A DNA stretch of 64,000 bases from Morganella psychrotolerans (GTDB taxonomy: Bacteria; Pseudomonadota; Gammaproteobacteria; Enterobacterales; Enterobacteriaceae). The notes beneath the pieces are model-generated. The model worked only from the letters and a program-made list of their open reading frames with translations, made no database searches and was not told where the DNA came from. Positions 27,800 to 37,272 of the stretch are shown here, piece after piece (position 1 is the first letter of the stretch; every line of letters begins with the position of its first letter). The position numbers and the translations under genes are program-made. Location of the stretch: positions 496,001-560,000 of the forward strand of contig NZ_LZEW01000001.1 in the NCBI RefSeq assembly GCF_001676155.1. Reading direction: 5' to 3'.

Positions 27800-28384
27800 A
27801 TGAACGCATCACAACCCCTGCTTTCCAGTCGTACACTTGTTCTGATTGTTGTCGCGATCGCCATTAATATGATCGGCGGGCAACTGAGCTCAACACTGAA
27901 ACTGCCGGTTTTTCTGGATTCAATTGGTACGATTATTTGCGCACTGCTGGCAGGTCCGTGGGTGGCAATACTCAGCGGATTATTAACCAATCTGCTGTGG
28001 GGATTGCTCAGCGGACCGGTTGCCGCCGCATTTGCACCTGTTTCGATGATGATAGGTCTGAGTGCCGGTCTGATGGCACGCGCCGGATGGTTCCGTTCAT
28101 TGCCGCGTGTTGTTGTCTCCGGCGTAGTGATAACCCTGGCGCTGACAGTGATCGCCGTTCCGATTCGCACGTATTTATTTGCCGGAACAACCGGCAGCGG
28201 GGCTGATTTCTTTGTCGCGTATTTGCATGCCGTCGGTGACAATCTGATTGAATCAGTTGCGGTTACCGTGATTGGCGTGAATCTGGCAGATAAAATTTTA
28301 TCAGCGCTGATCGCCTGGCTGCTGGTACGCAGGTTGCCGCAGCGCGCACAGCGGAACTTCCCGCACATGGCGCGGGTGCGGTAA
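27800..28384 (+). CDS. ECF transporter substrate-binding (S) component
   Basis: A 194-residue membrane protein with six predicted helices. PVFLDSIGTIICALLAGPWV and GLLTNLLWGLLSGPVAAA are S-component features. These proteins bind a vitamin or metal and topple in the membrane to release it. The substrate cannot be named from sequence. AAAGGTG precedes the ATG at 27800. The stop overlaps the next start (TAATG). Confidence 0.82.
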   Translation: MNASQPLLSSRTLVLIVVAIAINMIGGQLSSTLKLPVFLDSIGTIICALLAGPWVAILSGLLTNLLWGLLSGPVAAAFAPVSMMIGLSAGLMARAGWFRSLPRVVVSGVVITLALTVIAVPIRTYLFAGTTGSGADFFVAYLHAVGDNLIESVAVTVIGVNLADKILSALIAWLLVRRLPQRAQRNFPHMARVR

Positions 28385-29091
28385 TGCTGCACCCGTTTAC
28401 CGCCCTGACACTCTGGCTGTGGTTGAGTGCCGGGGTACTGTTTTTATCTTTTGGCTGGCTGCTGTCCGCGGTCAGTTGCGTGACCTTTGCTGCGCTGATT
28501 ATCTGGCCTGCATCCCGGCACCGCGTAAAATTTGTGGTCTGGCTGCTGCTGCCGATGGCGGCAGGGCTGTGGCTTATCCACAGTGGCTGGCTGGCGCATT
28601 GGTTGACAGGTGTAACACCAGATAACAGTCGTCAGGCGTATGCCATTGCCCTGTGGTTCAGACTGCTGGCGATTATCAGCGGCGCGCAATTATGGCTGCA
28701 ATACGTGACAACAGAACGCTTTATCCGCGCACTGTTCGCCAGTCGTCTGCCGGTGAGTTTTGCCTATCTGCTTGCAGGTCCGCTGTTGCTGGCAGAGCAG
28801 CTCCGGCGGCAACTGGGGATTATCCGTGAGGCACAATTAGCGCGCGGAGTCCCTCTGGATGGCAATCTATGGCAGCGGTTAACCTCGCTGCCTGCGCTGA
28901 TTTTACCGCTGGCGGGACACACGCTGAGTGAGCTGGCAGTGCGGGGTGCGGCTCTGGACATGCGCGGATTTCGTGCTGTTTCCCGGCGCACCACACTGAA
29001 TGCGCCCGCGGACAGCCGTATACAGCAAAGGGTGCGTTACGGATTGCTGTTCCTTACCCTGATTGAAGGAGGGTTCCGTCTGTGGTGGTAA
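28384..29091 (+). CDS. ECF transporter transmembrane (T) component
   Basis: A 235-residue EcfT-type protein with several N-terminal membrane helices (LTLWLWLSAGVLFLSFGWLL) and the cytoplasmic coupling part with short Ala-Arg motifs (REAQLARGVPLDG, ELAVRGAALDMRGF) that contact the two ATPases. It overlaps the S-component gene by one base and the first ATPase gene by ten. Confidence 0.85.
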   Translation: MLHPFTALTLWLWLSAGVLFLSFGWLLSAVSCVTFAALIIWPASRHRVKFVVWLLLPMAAGLWLIHSGWLAHWLTGVTPDNSRQAYAIALWFRLLAIISGAQLWLQYVTTERFIRALFASRLPVSFAYLLAGPLLLAEQLRRQLGIIREAQLARGVPLDGNLWQRLTSLPALILPLAGHTLSELAVRGAALDMRGFRAVSRRTTLNAPADSRIQQRVRYGLLFLTLIEGGFRLWW

Positions 29092-29924
29092 ATTTACAGA
29101 ATGTCACCTTTACACCAAAAGGTGCTGCGCAGCCTGCGCTTTCGCTGTCTGATTTCCGGCTGGCGTCAGGTGAGTGGGCGGCGGTACTGGGCGGAAACGG
29201 CAGCGGAAAAAGTACCCTGGCGCAGGTATTGTGCGGCTGGTTTCCGGAACTGCTGATCGGAACATTAACCGGTACGGCGGATATTCAGGGCATGGCACCC
29301 GGCACGCATTCTCTTGTTCAGACCGCCGCTTACCGGCAACTGGTACAACAATCACCGCAATTGCAGTTATCCGGTTGTGCATTCAGTGTTGAGCAGGAAG
29401 TGGCTTTCGGACCGGAAAATCTGGGATTACCTCCGCAGGAGATTGAACAACGGGTGAATGACGCACTGCGGTTGACGCAGTGTGACGCGTTGCGTCACCG
29501 GCATCCGGCAACCTTATCCGGCGGGGAAGCCCAGCGGGTGGTGATTGCAGGGGCACTGGCGATGCGACCGGCACTGTTACTGCTCGATGAGGCATTCAGC
29601 AGAATGACTCCCGCAATGGCACATATAATTCTGATGAATTTAAAACAGTATTCGGATGCGTGCGGATGCAGTGTCATTTTGTTTGAGCGTACATTGTTCC
29701 CGGCGGCGGACTATTGTGATCAATTCTTTTTGCTTGAGCAGGGTAAGCTCATGGCAACAGGCTCTTTGCAGACCGTTTTTACCGCCGCACTGCCGGTGAT
29801 TATGATGCCGGATGCCTGGCGGCTGGCAGGGCAACTGATGTTAAGCGGACACTGGAAAGGTGCCGTTCCGCAGGATGATACGGCACTGATCGCTGCCTTT
29901 AAGGAAAATCATGTTACACCTTGA
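29082..29924 (+). CDS. ECF transporter ATPase subunit 1
   Basis: A 280-residue ABC ATPase. Walker A is LGGNGSGKSTLAQ, the Q-loop is QQSPQLQLSG, the signature is LSGGEAQRVVIAGAL, and Walker B is LLLLDEAFS. It starts with GTG behind AAGGAGGG, inside the end of the EcfT gene. The C-terminal 60 residues extend past the core, as in EcfA proteins. It pairs with the next gene product. Confidence 0.88.
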   Translation: MVVNLQNVTFTPKGAAQPALSLSDFRLASGEWAAVLGGNGSGKSTLAQVLCGWFPELLIGTLTGTADIQGMAPGTHSLVQTAAYRQLVQQSPQLQLSGCAFSVEQEVAFGPENLGLPPQEIEQRVNDALRLTQCDALRHRHPATLSGGEAQRVVIAGALAMRPALLLLDEAFSRMTPAMAHIILMNLKQYSDACGCSVILFERTLFPAADYCDQFFLLEQGKLMATGSLQTVFTAALPVIMMPDAWRLAGQLMLSGHWKGAVPQDDTALIAAFKENHVTP

Positions 29925-30669
29925 GAGTCTGAGCTATGCCTGGCCGGGCGCCGGACAAAATTGTATCACTCAACTGTCATTGACGATCGCCCCGGGGGAA
30001 TGGGTGGCGCTGGCAGGGGATAATGGGGCGGGGAAATCCACATTACTGCGTCTTGCTGCCGGATTACTGCGCCCGGATGAAGGTCGCGCGTTATTCCGCG
30101 GACAGGAACTGACAGATTACACCGCTGCACAGCGCGCAGACCATATCGGTGTATTGTTTCAGGAAGCAGAGCATCAGATTTTTCACAGCACAGTCTATGA
30201 TGAGGTGGCTTTCGGGTTACGGCGGCGGAAATTACCGGCAGCAGAGATAAAACGGCGGACATTACAGGCAATAACAGATTGCGGGCTGGATGATGTTATC
30301 CAGATTCATCCTCTGGATTTGCATGCCGGTCAGCGCCGGATGGTGGCGGTTGCCGGGCTGAGTGCGGCGGCACCCTCATTTTTATTACTGGATGAGCCGG
30401 GGCGGGATTTTGATGCGTTCTGGCTTACGCGTTTTGAATCCTGGCTGGCATTACAGCAGGCCGCCGGAACCGCTATCCTGGCTATCAGCCATGACTTTGA
30501 TTTTATTGCCCGGCACTTTCCGCGCGTAGTGCATCTTGATGCCGGCGGGCTGATTGCAGACGGCTCCCCGCAGGATGTACTTTATCATCCGCAATTACAA
30601 TCCCCCGGCGTATTACCGGCACCGACGCTGCATTCATTACGCAGAGCATTGTCACCAAAAACAGAATAA
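29911..30669 (+). CDS. ECF transporter ATPase subunit 2 (altered signature motif)
   Basis: A 252-residue ABC ATPase. Walker A is AGDNGAGKSTLLRLAAG, the Q-loop is GVLFQEAEHQIF, and Walker B is FLLLDEPGRDFD. The signature motif, normally LSGGQ, reads LHAGQRRMVAVAGL, so one composite ATP site of the dimer may be weak, as in other asymmetric ABC pairs. A His follows (AISHDFDFI, switch). It overlaps subunit 1 by 14 bases and ends the operon. Confidence 0.87.
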   Translation: MLHLESLSYAWPGAGQNCITQLSLTIAPGEWVALAGDNGAGKSTLLRLAAGLLRPDEGRALFRGQELTDYTAAQRADHIGVLFQEAEHQIFHSTVYDEVAFGLRRRKLPAAEIKRRTLQAITDCGLDDVIQIHPLDLHAGQRRMVAVAGLSAAAPSFLLLDEPGRDFDAFWLTRFESWLALQQAAGTAILAISHDFDFIARHFPRVVHLDAGGLIADGSPQDVLYHPQLQSPGVLPAPTLHSLRRALSPKTE

Positions 30670-30717
30670 TATGCCCTTATGCATTCAAACTGCCGGTTTG
30701 TTGGCTGTATCTCGAAT
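30670..30717. repeat. palindromic intergenic repeat, end fragment
   Basis: TATGCCCTTATGCATTCAAA and the following TTGTTGGCTGTAT match the left part of repeat copy A with changes. The right part is missing, so this is a remnant. Confidence 0.65.
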
Positions 30718-30751
30718 GAAAAGAGTGCATTTTTATCCAGTGTCTGCGGCG

Positions 30752-31045
30752 CTATTTCTTCGCTATTGCTTTATTCGCACAGGGCTCGACAGAAATTGAG
30801 TGCTCGACGGTCAGTGCGCCTTCTTCAATATCCATTGTAATATTCCAGTCCGCATCGAAAGGGACGACCATTCTGGCCGGTAACTCATGGAAGAACCCGC
30901 TTCCGCCATGTGTCCGGAACGGCATACCATTGCGGTACTGATTAAAATTCATTTTAGTCATCATTAAAACATTACAAGGTCGCCCACAATCGACCACGAT
31001 GGTATCACCGGCGGTCAGGTGCATTCTTTTATGTAAAAACGGCAT
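30752..31045 (-). CDS. DUF1883 protein
   Basis: A 97-residue soluble protein of the DUF1883 family: FLHKRMHLTAGDTIVVDCG, MNFNQYRNGMPFRTHGGSG, and VVPFDADWNITMDI. The function of the family is unknown; it has a small beta fold and is found alone or fused to TIR domains in other bacteria. Here it stands alone, convergent with the ECF operon. Confidence 0.75.
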   Translation of the reverse strand: MPFLHKRMHLTAGDTIVVDCGRPCNVLMMTKMNFNQYRNGMPFRTHGGSGFFHELPARMVVPFDADWNITMDIEEGALTVEHSISVEPCANKAIAKK

Positions 31046-31348
31046 CGCTAAGTTCCTTCTTTCGTTCGTCCGGCTCAGATAATTATCTTTGCTAATTTAG
31101 CGTAACCACCGGAGGAATTCATTTATTTTCTATTCCCGTGTTTTTAATTACGTAAAACAACTCAGGAATAATCCATATTAATAACTATTAAGGATAGTAG
31201 GTATTAACTAACGTCCGTGGATTTAATGCAATAACCTTTTTTTTGTTCATCTGATAGTGTATGCGTCGCTAACCAATCTCTTTTATGCAACTCAAAATCA
31301 GGTGATTCTCCCAGGTGTAAGGCCAGGAGATAATTAAAATCTCTGAGG
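31046..31348. other. spacer upstream of the DUF1883 gene
   Basis: A 303-base AT-rich region. I see a short inverted repeat GAGAT-AATTAAA-ATCTC near 31336 and a run of eight T, but no gene. It should hold the DUF1883 promoter. Confidence 0.4.
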
Positions 31349-31738
31349 TTATTTTTTTTCAAATAACGAGATTACATCACGGTAACAAATGTTATGAGGT
31401 AATTTTATCCGTTCAGTTAACATGCATTCCATCAATTTTAATGAGGGAACCTGCGTATCCTGATAAATAATATTTAACTGTGTTATCGCTTTATCATATC
31501 GGGTATCGACAATGAGAAGGTCGCTGTAGAGCTGGCGCAGAGCGATATCATCAGGATGTTGGCTGATCAATGTATCAAACTGATCCAGTACTTTTTCTTT
31601 ACCCGCATTAGTTGTACTGCCGGAGTATTTTATAATATAAGTCATTGCCTGATCTCTCGGGACCGGCTGTGTATTTGTATAAGCATGTGATGTTAATGAA
31701 AAGCCGAACACCAACGCTATTATAATCCAGATCTTCAT
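31349..31738 (-). CDS. secreted hypothetical protein, TPR-like
   Basis: A 129-residue protein with a signal peptide (MKIWIIIALVFGFSLTSHA). The mature part is helical, with a repeat-like pattern (QFDTLISQHPDDIALRQLYS, RYDKAITQLNIIYQDT) that suggests one or two tetratricopeptide repeats, and two Cys near the end. I do not recognise the family. It probably acts in the periplasm. Confidence 0.6.
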   Translation of the reverse strand: MKIWIIIALVFGFSLTSHAYTNTQPVPRDQAMTYIIKYSGSTTNAGKEKVLDQFDTLISQHPDDIALRQLYSDLLIVDTRYDKAITQLNIIYQDTQVPSLKLMECMLTERIKLPHNICYRDVISLFEKK

Positions 31739-32280
31739 CGAATACGGTTCCCTGTATATTTACCGTGAAATCACTATAACATAGACAAAATAGTGATAAT
31801 TTAGGATGTTTACGAAAATCAGGTACAGTATCGGGGATTGATAATAAACAAAATGACAATGAGTTTTCAGGTTTTATAAAATTTTGCTCAGGAATATTCT
31901 GATAATATTTATTTGGCATACGGGTTTTTACCTGTATCTATCACTCATATTAAGCGTGTGCAGACAAATTTAGCCTGTTTATATGCGATTGATTTCTCCC
32001 GCATAATAAGATGATTCAGTTAGTTAAACGGGTGTTTGTAACTTGTAGCAGCATAAGCAGGTTGTAGTTTTGCTATCCGATTTTTCTGGTGCGTACAGGA
32101 GTCTGTCATTGGTCAGCTATTGAACTGCCTATCCATAAGGTGGGTATGCGGTGGGTAAAATTCGGTTAGATAAGTGAACCTCAGCATGTATGGTGAGCTG
32201 AAAACCGGAGATCCTCCGGTAATTATCATTTATATTTATCATCAGGATATCTGGCTGCAAAAGCAGCCAGAATGTTAATT
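31739..32280. other. 542-base region without a recognisable gene
   Basis: Mixed AT-rich sequence. ACCGGAGATCCTCCGGT at 32204-32220 is a near-perfect palindrome. CTGGCTGC-AAAA-GCAGCCAG at about 32251-32270 is a perfect 8-base-pair stem just downstream of the minus-strand glycosyltransferase and may end its transcript. I see no convincing open frame. Confidence 0.5.
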
Positions 32281-33391
32281 TTATTTTGCTATTTCTTCTT
32301 TTATTATTCGGTGTGTGTTTTCAATAAAATCAGGAACATTATGGTATTGCTTGACATAATTAATAGCTTTATTTGCTAATAACATCCGATTTTCTTCATC
32401 ATTCATTAACTGATTAATAGCATCAACAAAAAGGTCAACTTTATCAAAACCATCGCCAAGAACATCCCCGACATGGATACCAAATTTGGAAGTAAGGTCA
32501 TCGGGATTTCTGTTGCTGACAAGTAATGTGCCATAAGCAAGTGCTTCTAAAAATGAGACAGGGAGCGCTTCATGAATAGACGTGTTGACAAGAATTTTTG
32601 CCTCTTTAAGGTGTTTATTTTTCTCTTCACCTTCAACATGACCTGTGAAATATAAATTTTTAATATCTTTGTAGTTATCCATTATTTTATGATTTTCATC
32701 ATCTTCCCGGAAGATTTTCCCTAATACAAAGAATTCATAATCAGGCATTTTTTTTTGCTATCTCACAAAAAATCCATCCTCTTTTTACTGACGCGATCCT
32801 TCCCAGAAAAATAACCTTATTTTTTTTCGGGAAAGTCTGAATATCAAATGAGTGATCTATATCGATAGGGTTAGGCAAGTAATCAATTTTGACATCTTTT
32901 TCCAGATGATATAAATCAACTGCTTTTTCATTGAGGCAATAAGCTTGTGTTACAAACCTGACTCTGTTTTGTTGGTACCAGTTATGAACTAAGTCATACA
33001 GATGTTGGTTGTAATATGATGTTTCAGGGAATAATTTTACTGTAAAAATCTCATCCCATTCATATTGTGGTCTTGGATCCTGGATCCATAAAATCAATTT
33101 TTTATTTTCTGAAGGATCATTTTTTAATACATGCTCATAAGTTGATTCAATACTAAAATAAATATCATAATTTTGTTTTTTCAGCCATTGCTTAGCAAAC
33201 CAGTTACGTCTTGGAAGACGATAAAGATCGACACCATCGGTATGGTGTTTTTCAGCGAAGAAATGACTTTTTCCTTTCCCCAGAAGTATGTCGAATTCAA
33301 AATTATCATTTGGCAGGTATTTAGCTATATAGTATCTCGCTAAGTAGCCATATCCACCAAAACGGGTATTATTTGCACCAAAAAAACTCAT
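32281..33391 (-). CDS. GT4-like glycosyltransferase (one-base frameshift)
   Basis: Two frames together encode one 369-residue glycosyltransferase. The N-terminal frame has FGGYGYLARYYIAKYLPN and the start of the second domain, NKVIFLGRIASVKRGW. The C-terminal frame has YFTGHVEGEEKNKHLKEAKI and the donor-binding STHEALPVSFLEALAYGT-like motif (TSIHEALPVSFLEALAYGT), typical of family GT4. They join if nine T at 32748-32756 are read as eight. The gene is much richer in AT than its neighbours, so it was probably acquired. No capsule or LPS genes surround it. Acceptor and donor sugars cannot be told. Confidence 0.78.
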
Positions 33392-33531
33392 CGATAATCA
33401 GGCCTACCCGTATTTTTTTTGCTATTCATTCTGAATTCCGTATATCAAGGTTGTTTGCATAAATGCTAGCACAGTAAATTTCAGTTTTATAGTAACGGGT
33501 TATCATGTTTACGGTATCGTTCTCATATGAA

Positions 33532-34245
33532 TTACCCCAACACCAACCCAACTCCCGCCATAATCAGTACACCATCGAGGATCAGGGAATAGAATGCGGG
33601 CGGAAGAGCAAGGACGATGCGCTTTGCACCCAGTGAGCCGAGGGCTATCATCATGCCGGTGAGCAGGCCGCTGATAATAATGTTCGGGGTGAGAACGCCG
33701 AGCCGGGTGAATGCGACGGATTTTGTCAGATAAAGCAGAAATGAAATGGCAGATTCTGTTGCCAGTAAAGGTGCGGGGAGTAACCCGTATGCGCTGAGCA
33801 GGGGCAACATCAGTGGACCGGTTGAAAATACTAATCCGGTCAGAAACCCCGTGAATATTCCGCAGAATAATAAATGTAGCGGACGCAGGGTAAAATTGCT
33901 GCGTTTCAGCCAGTGCCGTGCGGGGCAAAGCGCCAGAAAAAAGATCCCGAGCGTTGTGTTAAGAATGGACTCCGGCAGGGCAATCAGGGTATTGGCACCG
34001 GCAACCACCGCCGGAAGTGCGGGCAGCGCAAACCAGCAAAAGGCTGACCAGTCAATATTCTTCCGCCAGATAACCACCCGCGAAATATTCCCGAGAAGCG
34101 CAGCAATTGCCATGACGGGAACCGCTTCTTTTGCGCCAAGGGTGGCGGTGAGTACCGGGATCAAAATTAATGAAGATCCGGTTCCTGTGACGCCACTGAT
34201 AAGCCCGGCGATAATGCTTGTTAATGATAATAATAAATAACTCAT
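33532..34245 (-). CDS. TSUP (TauE/SafE) family permease
   Basis: A 237-residue inner-membrane protein with about seven helices. The two half-repeats show the family pattern: IIAGLISGVTGTGSSLILIP near the start and GIFTGFLTGLVFSTGPLML in the middle. Members move sulfite, sulfoacetate or other organosulfur anions outward. The divergent LysR gene 119 bases away probably controls it. The substrate is not known. Confidence 0.82.
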   Translation of the reverse strand: MSYLLLSLTSIIAGLISGVTGTGSSLILIPVLTATLGAKEAVPVMAIAALLGNISRVVIWRKNIDWSAFCWFALPALPAVVAGANTLIALPESILNTTLGIFFLALCPARHWLKRSNFTLRPLHLLFCGIFTGFLTGLVFSTGPLMLPLLSAYGLLPAPLLATESAISFLLYLTKSVAFTRLGVLTPNIIISGLLTGMMIALGSLGAKRIVLALPPAFYSLILDGVLIMAGVGLVLG

Positions 34246-34363
34246 GTTTTAATCTGTTTCCTGCGCAATAATTAAAAAAGGTCAGCGCGGATCAGCATAA
34301 TTCCTGCACGGGATGCCTGCAGCGCTGAAAACTCACACCCTTGTGAATAAAAAGAGGATGTTA

Positions 34364-35246
34364 ATGCGCGAATTACCTCCGCTCTCTGCATTACGGGCAT
34401 TTCTGGCTGCCTGTCAGAGTGACAGCTTCAGTGAGGCGGCAGAAAAACTGAATGTTACTCACGGGGTTATCAGCAAACAGGTGCAGGTGGCAGAAACCTG
34501 GTTCGGTGCCACCTTGTTTGAGCGCAAAGGCTCCAGGCGCGTGGCGACACCTTATGCTCTGACATTGGCGCAGGAACTGACTCAGGCACTGGAGGGTGTG
34601 AGTGATGTTGCATTACGTCACCGCAACGTGATGGTGAGTCATCCGCTGCGCATCAGTGTGCCCGCGTCGTTTTGTCTGTATTGGCTGATGCCGCGTATCG
34701 CTCAGTTTTATCAGCAATATCCGGATGTAAACCTGAGAATTGACTCTGCGGTCAGCAGTGAGCAGGAGAGCACCGGGCGGTATGATTTGGTTATCCGCCG
34801 TCAGCCTGATGCGATATCACAGATAAAACCGTTTTTTTTGTGATCACAGTACATTGCTGGCGTCACCCGGTTTTATCAGCTGCCATCCGGTTTCTGTACC
34901 GCAGGATGTTCTCAGTGAGGCGTGTATTGAAACACTGACCCGTCCCCGCAGTTGGACAAAGTGGTGTGAAGCCGCCGGAATCAAACATGTGCCGCGCAGT
35001 AGTGTGCACCGGTTTGATCATTTCTATGTAACGGCAGAAGCCATTAAAGCAGGGCTGGGGTTTGGCATTGGTCCGGTGAATCTGTTGCAGAACAGTCTGC
35101 AAAAAGGGGATATTCAGATTGTTTTCCCCGACATTATCACCGATGCTTATTGTTATTATGCCCTGACACCGGTCGGCGTTCAGAAAACGGTAGCACACCG
35201 GGCGTTTGAATCCTGGCTTTTCAGTACAGGAAATGCAGCCGGATAA
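34364..35246 (+). CDS. LysR-family regulator (one-base frameshift)
   Basis: A regulator of 293 residues when repaired. The N-terminal helix-turn-helix is clear: LPPLSALRAFLAACQSDSFS then NVTHGVISKQVQVAETWFG, GcvA-like. The effector domain is split between two frames at eight T (34832-34839); seven T restore it, giving FFCDHSTLLASPGF and continuing to AIKAGLGFGIGPVNLL. ATG 34364 has AAGAGG upstream. It is divergent from the TSUP permease gene, the usual place for its target. The break is probably a sequence error. Confidence 0.85.
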
Positions 35247-35256
35247 CGGAGGAATT

Positions 35257-35679
35257 ATGTGGAATATTCACCCGACGCGGGAGAAATTCGAATTATTGTC
35301 TCAGTATCTGTCACCGCTGGAAGCCCGTATTGAAGCGGGGTTACTGGAATCTGAAGGGATTGGGGTGATGTTGCTGGATGAGAATATTGTCTGGAACAAC
35401 CAGATGTATGCACAGGCGGTCGGTGGCGTGAAATTGCTGGTAAGCCATGATGATGTGGAAAAGGCCCGGGCTGTTCTTGATGAATTACACCGTGGAGCGT
35501 ATGGCATTGATGATGACGGTGAACCGGCAGAAGCAGAATCTTGTGTGGCGGTAAAAAGCCGGGCCGGAGATCATCTTAATACAGGGTTTGTTTTTCTCAT
35601 TTTTCTGACACTCGGGCTGGCATTGCCGTTTAAGGCGCTGCACCGGCACCTGCGCGATAAAAAAGAGAAGACAGAGTAA
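35257..35679 (+). CDS. DUF2007 protein with C-terminal membrane helix
   Basis: A 140-residue protein. Residues about 15-85 form a DUF2007 domain, a PII-like fold seen in YqjK-like and glutamine-related proteins: LSPLEARIEAGLLESEGI and AVGGVKLLVSHDDVEKARAV. A membrane helix (TGFVFLIFLTLGLALPF) follows near residue 115, then a basic tail. GGAGGA sits before the ATG at 35257. It starts 10 bases after the LysR gene and may be cotranscribed with it. Confidence 0.75.
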   Translation: MWNIHPTREKFELLSQYLSPLEARIEAGLLESEGIGVMLLDENIVWNNQMYAQAVGGVKLLVSHDDVEKARAVLDELHRGAYGIDDDGEPAEAESCVAVKSRAGDHLNTGFVFLIFLTLGLALPFKALHRHLRDKKEKTE

Positions 35680-35715
35680 CAGGCAGCGGCACAATACCGC
35701 CACCTGTCGGATAAC

Positions 35716-37050
35716 TTAGTGATCAACAAAGACAAATTTCAGTACAAACAGCAGCGCAACCAGGATCACGCACGGATTCAGCTCTTTCCAGCGCCCGCTG
35801 CCCAGTTTCATCACACAATAAGAGATAAAGCCGAGGGCTATACCGTCCGTGATTGAGAAACTGAACGGCATCATTATTGCGGTAATAAAGGCGGGAACAG
35901 CATCTGTTAAATCATCCCAGTTCACCCGCGCCAGGCTGGACGTCATCAACACCCCGACATAGACCAGCGCACCGGCAACCGCATAAGCCGGCACCATCCC
36001 CGCCAGCGGAGACAGAAAAATCACCAGCAGGAACAGGAAACCGACCACCACCGCCGTCAGTCCTGTCCGGCCACCAACAGACACCCCGGACGTACTTTCA
36101 ATATACGCGGTGACTGATGATGTCCCGATATACCCGCCGACAACGGAACTGATGCTGTCCACGTAGAGCGCTTTTTGCATATTTGGAAATTTGCCGTCTT
36201 TATCTGCCAGCCCGGCTTTGTCTGTCACGCCGATCAGGGTGCCGGAGGAGTCAAACAGGTTTACTAACATAAACGAGAAAATAATACCGGCCAGACCGAT
36301 ATCAAAGGCACCAGCCACATCCACCTTACCCAGCACGCTGGTTACATCCGGCGGCATGGAGAAAATACCCTGATAAGTCACATCGCCCAGCGCCCAGCCA
36401 AGCAGTGTTGTGACCACAATAGAGATAAGGACCGCCGCATGGATACGGCGTGCCGCCAGGATAGTAATAATGAAAAAGCCCAGCGCGCCGAGCAAAACGG
36501 AGTGTGAGGTCAGGTCGCCCATTGACACAAGCGTGTCAGGGTTCGGGACAACCAGCCCGATATTTTTCAGCCCCATCATGGCGATAAACAGCCCGATCCC
36601 GCTGGTGATCCCTATCCGCAGCCCGGACGGAATACTGGAAATCATCCAGTAACGGATGCGGAACACCGTCAGCAGCAACATGCCGAGTGCCCCCCAGAAA
36701 ATCGCGCCCATCCCTATCTGCCAGGTGTAACCCATTGCGGTAACCACGCCGAAAGCAAAAAACGCATTCAGCCCCATTGCCGGTGCCAGTGCAACCGGCA
36801 GATTGGCAAGGCAGCCCATCAGAATACAGCCGAAGGCGGCAATCAGACAGGTGGTAACAAAAACAGCCTGCGTATCCATACCGGCAGCGCCGAGGATTTG
36901 CGGGTTAACGAACACGATGTATACCATGGTCAGGAAGGTGGTTAAGCCCGCTATCACTTCAGTACGTGCTGTTGTTCCGTGTGCCTGTAAACGGAAAAAA
37001 CGTCCCAGTGCACCTGTCTCCCGGCATGTCTCCGGTGTGTGATTATCCAT
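35716..37050 (-). CDS. adeP: AdeP, adenine permease
   Basis: An NCS2/AzgA-type purine-proton symporter of 444 residues. It follows E. coli AdeP closely: HGTTARTEVIAGLTTFLTMV, LPVALAPAMGLNAFFAFGVV, FSFMLVNLFDSSGTLIGVTD and SVTAYIESTSGVSVGGRTGL. The start at 37050 (MDNHTP) matches family length. It diverges from the adenine deaminase gene, so uptake and breakdown of adenine are linked. Confidence 0.93.
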   Translation of the reverse strand: MDNHTPETCRETGALGRFFRLQAHGTTARTEVIAGLTTFLTMVYIVFVNPQILGAAGMDTQAVFVTTCLIAAFGCILMGCLANLPVALAPAMGLNAFFAFGVVTAMGYTWQIGMGAIFWGALGMLLLTVFRIRYWMISSIPSGLRIGITSGIGLFIAMMGLKNIGLVVPNPDTLVSMGDLTSHSVLLGALGFFIITILAARRIHAAVLISIVVTTLLGWALGDVTYQGIFSMPPDVTSVLGKVDVAGAFDIGLAGIIFSFMLVNLFDSSGTLIGVTDKAGLADKDGKFPNMQKALYVDSISSVVGGYIGTSSVTAYIESTSGVSVGGRTGLTAVVVGFLFLLVIFLSPLAGMVPAYAVAGALVYVGVLMTSSLARVNWDDLTDAVPAFITAIMMPFSFSITDGIALGFISYCVMKLGSGRWKELNPCVILVALLFVLKFVFVDH

Positions 37051-37272
37051 TTTATGCTCCTGTCGCCCGTGGGGGGAAAATAACTGGTCTGATAAATGCA
37101 TAATCAATGCCAGTATCGTAATAACATCCCACAGAGGCGGTAATCATCCGGCGGTGTCGCAGTAATTTGAAACAATTGCGGCGGGGATCACCTTTATATC
37201 GGCGCAGCTCACACAACAGGGATTACGCCGCGAAATCACATTATCAATGTGAGAGAAAAACAGGGGACAGTG
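37051..37272. promoter_or_regulatory. adeP-ade divergent control region
   Basis: A 222-base spacer. I looked for a purine riboswitch and a PurR box and see neither clearly. CACATTATCAATGTG at 37238-37252 is a short palindrome just before the ade start. Confidence 0.45.

Noticed and set aside
37051..37272. Purine riboswitch or PurR box in the adeP-ade spacer
   Set aside because: No sequence close to either consensus could be read.
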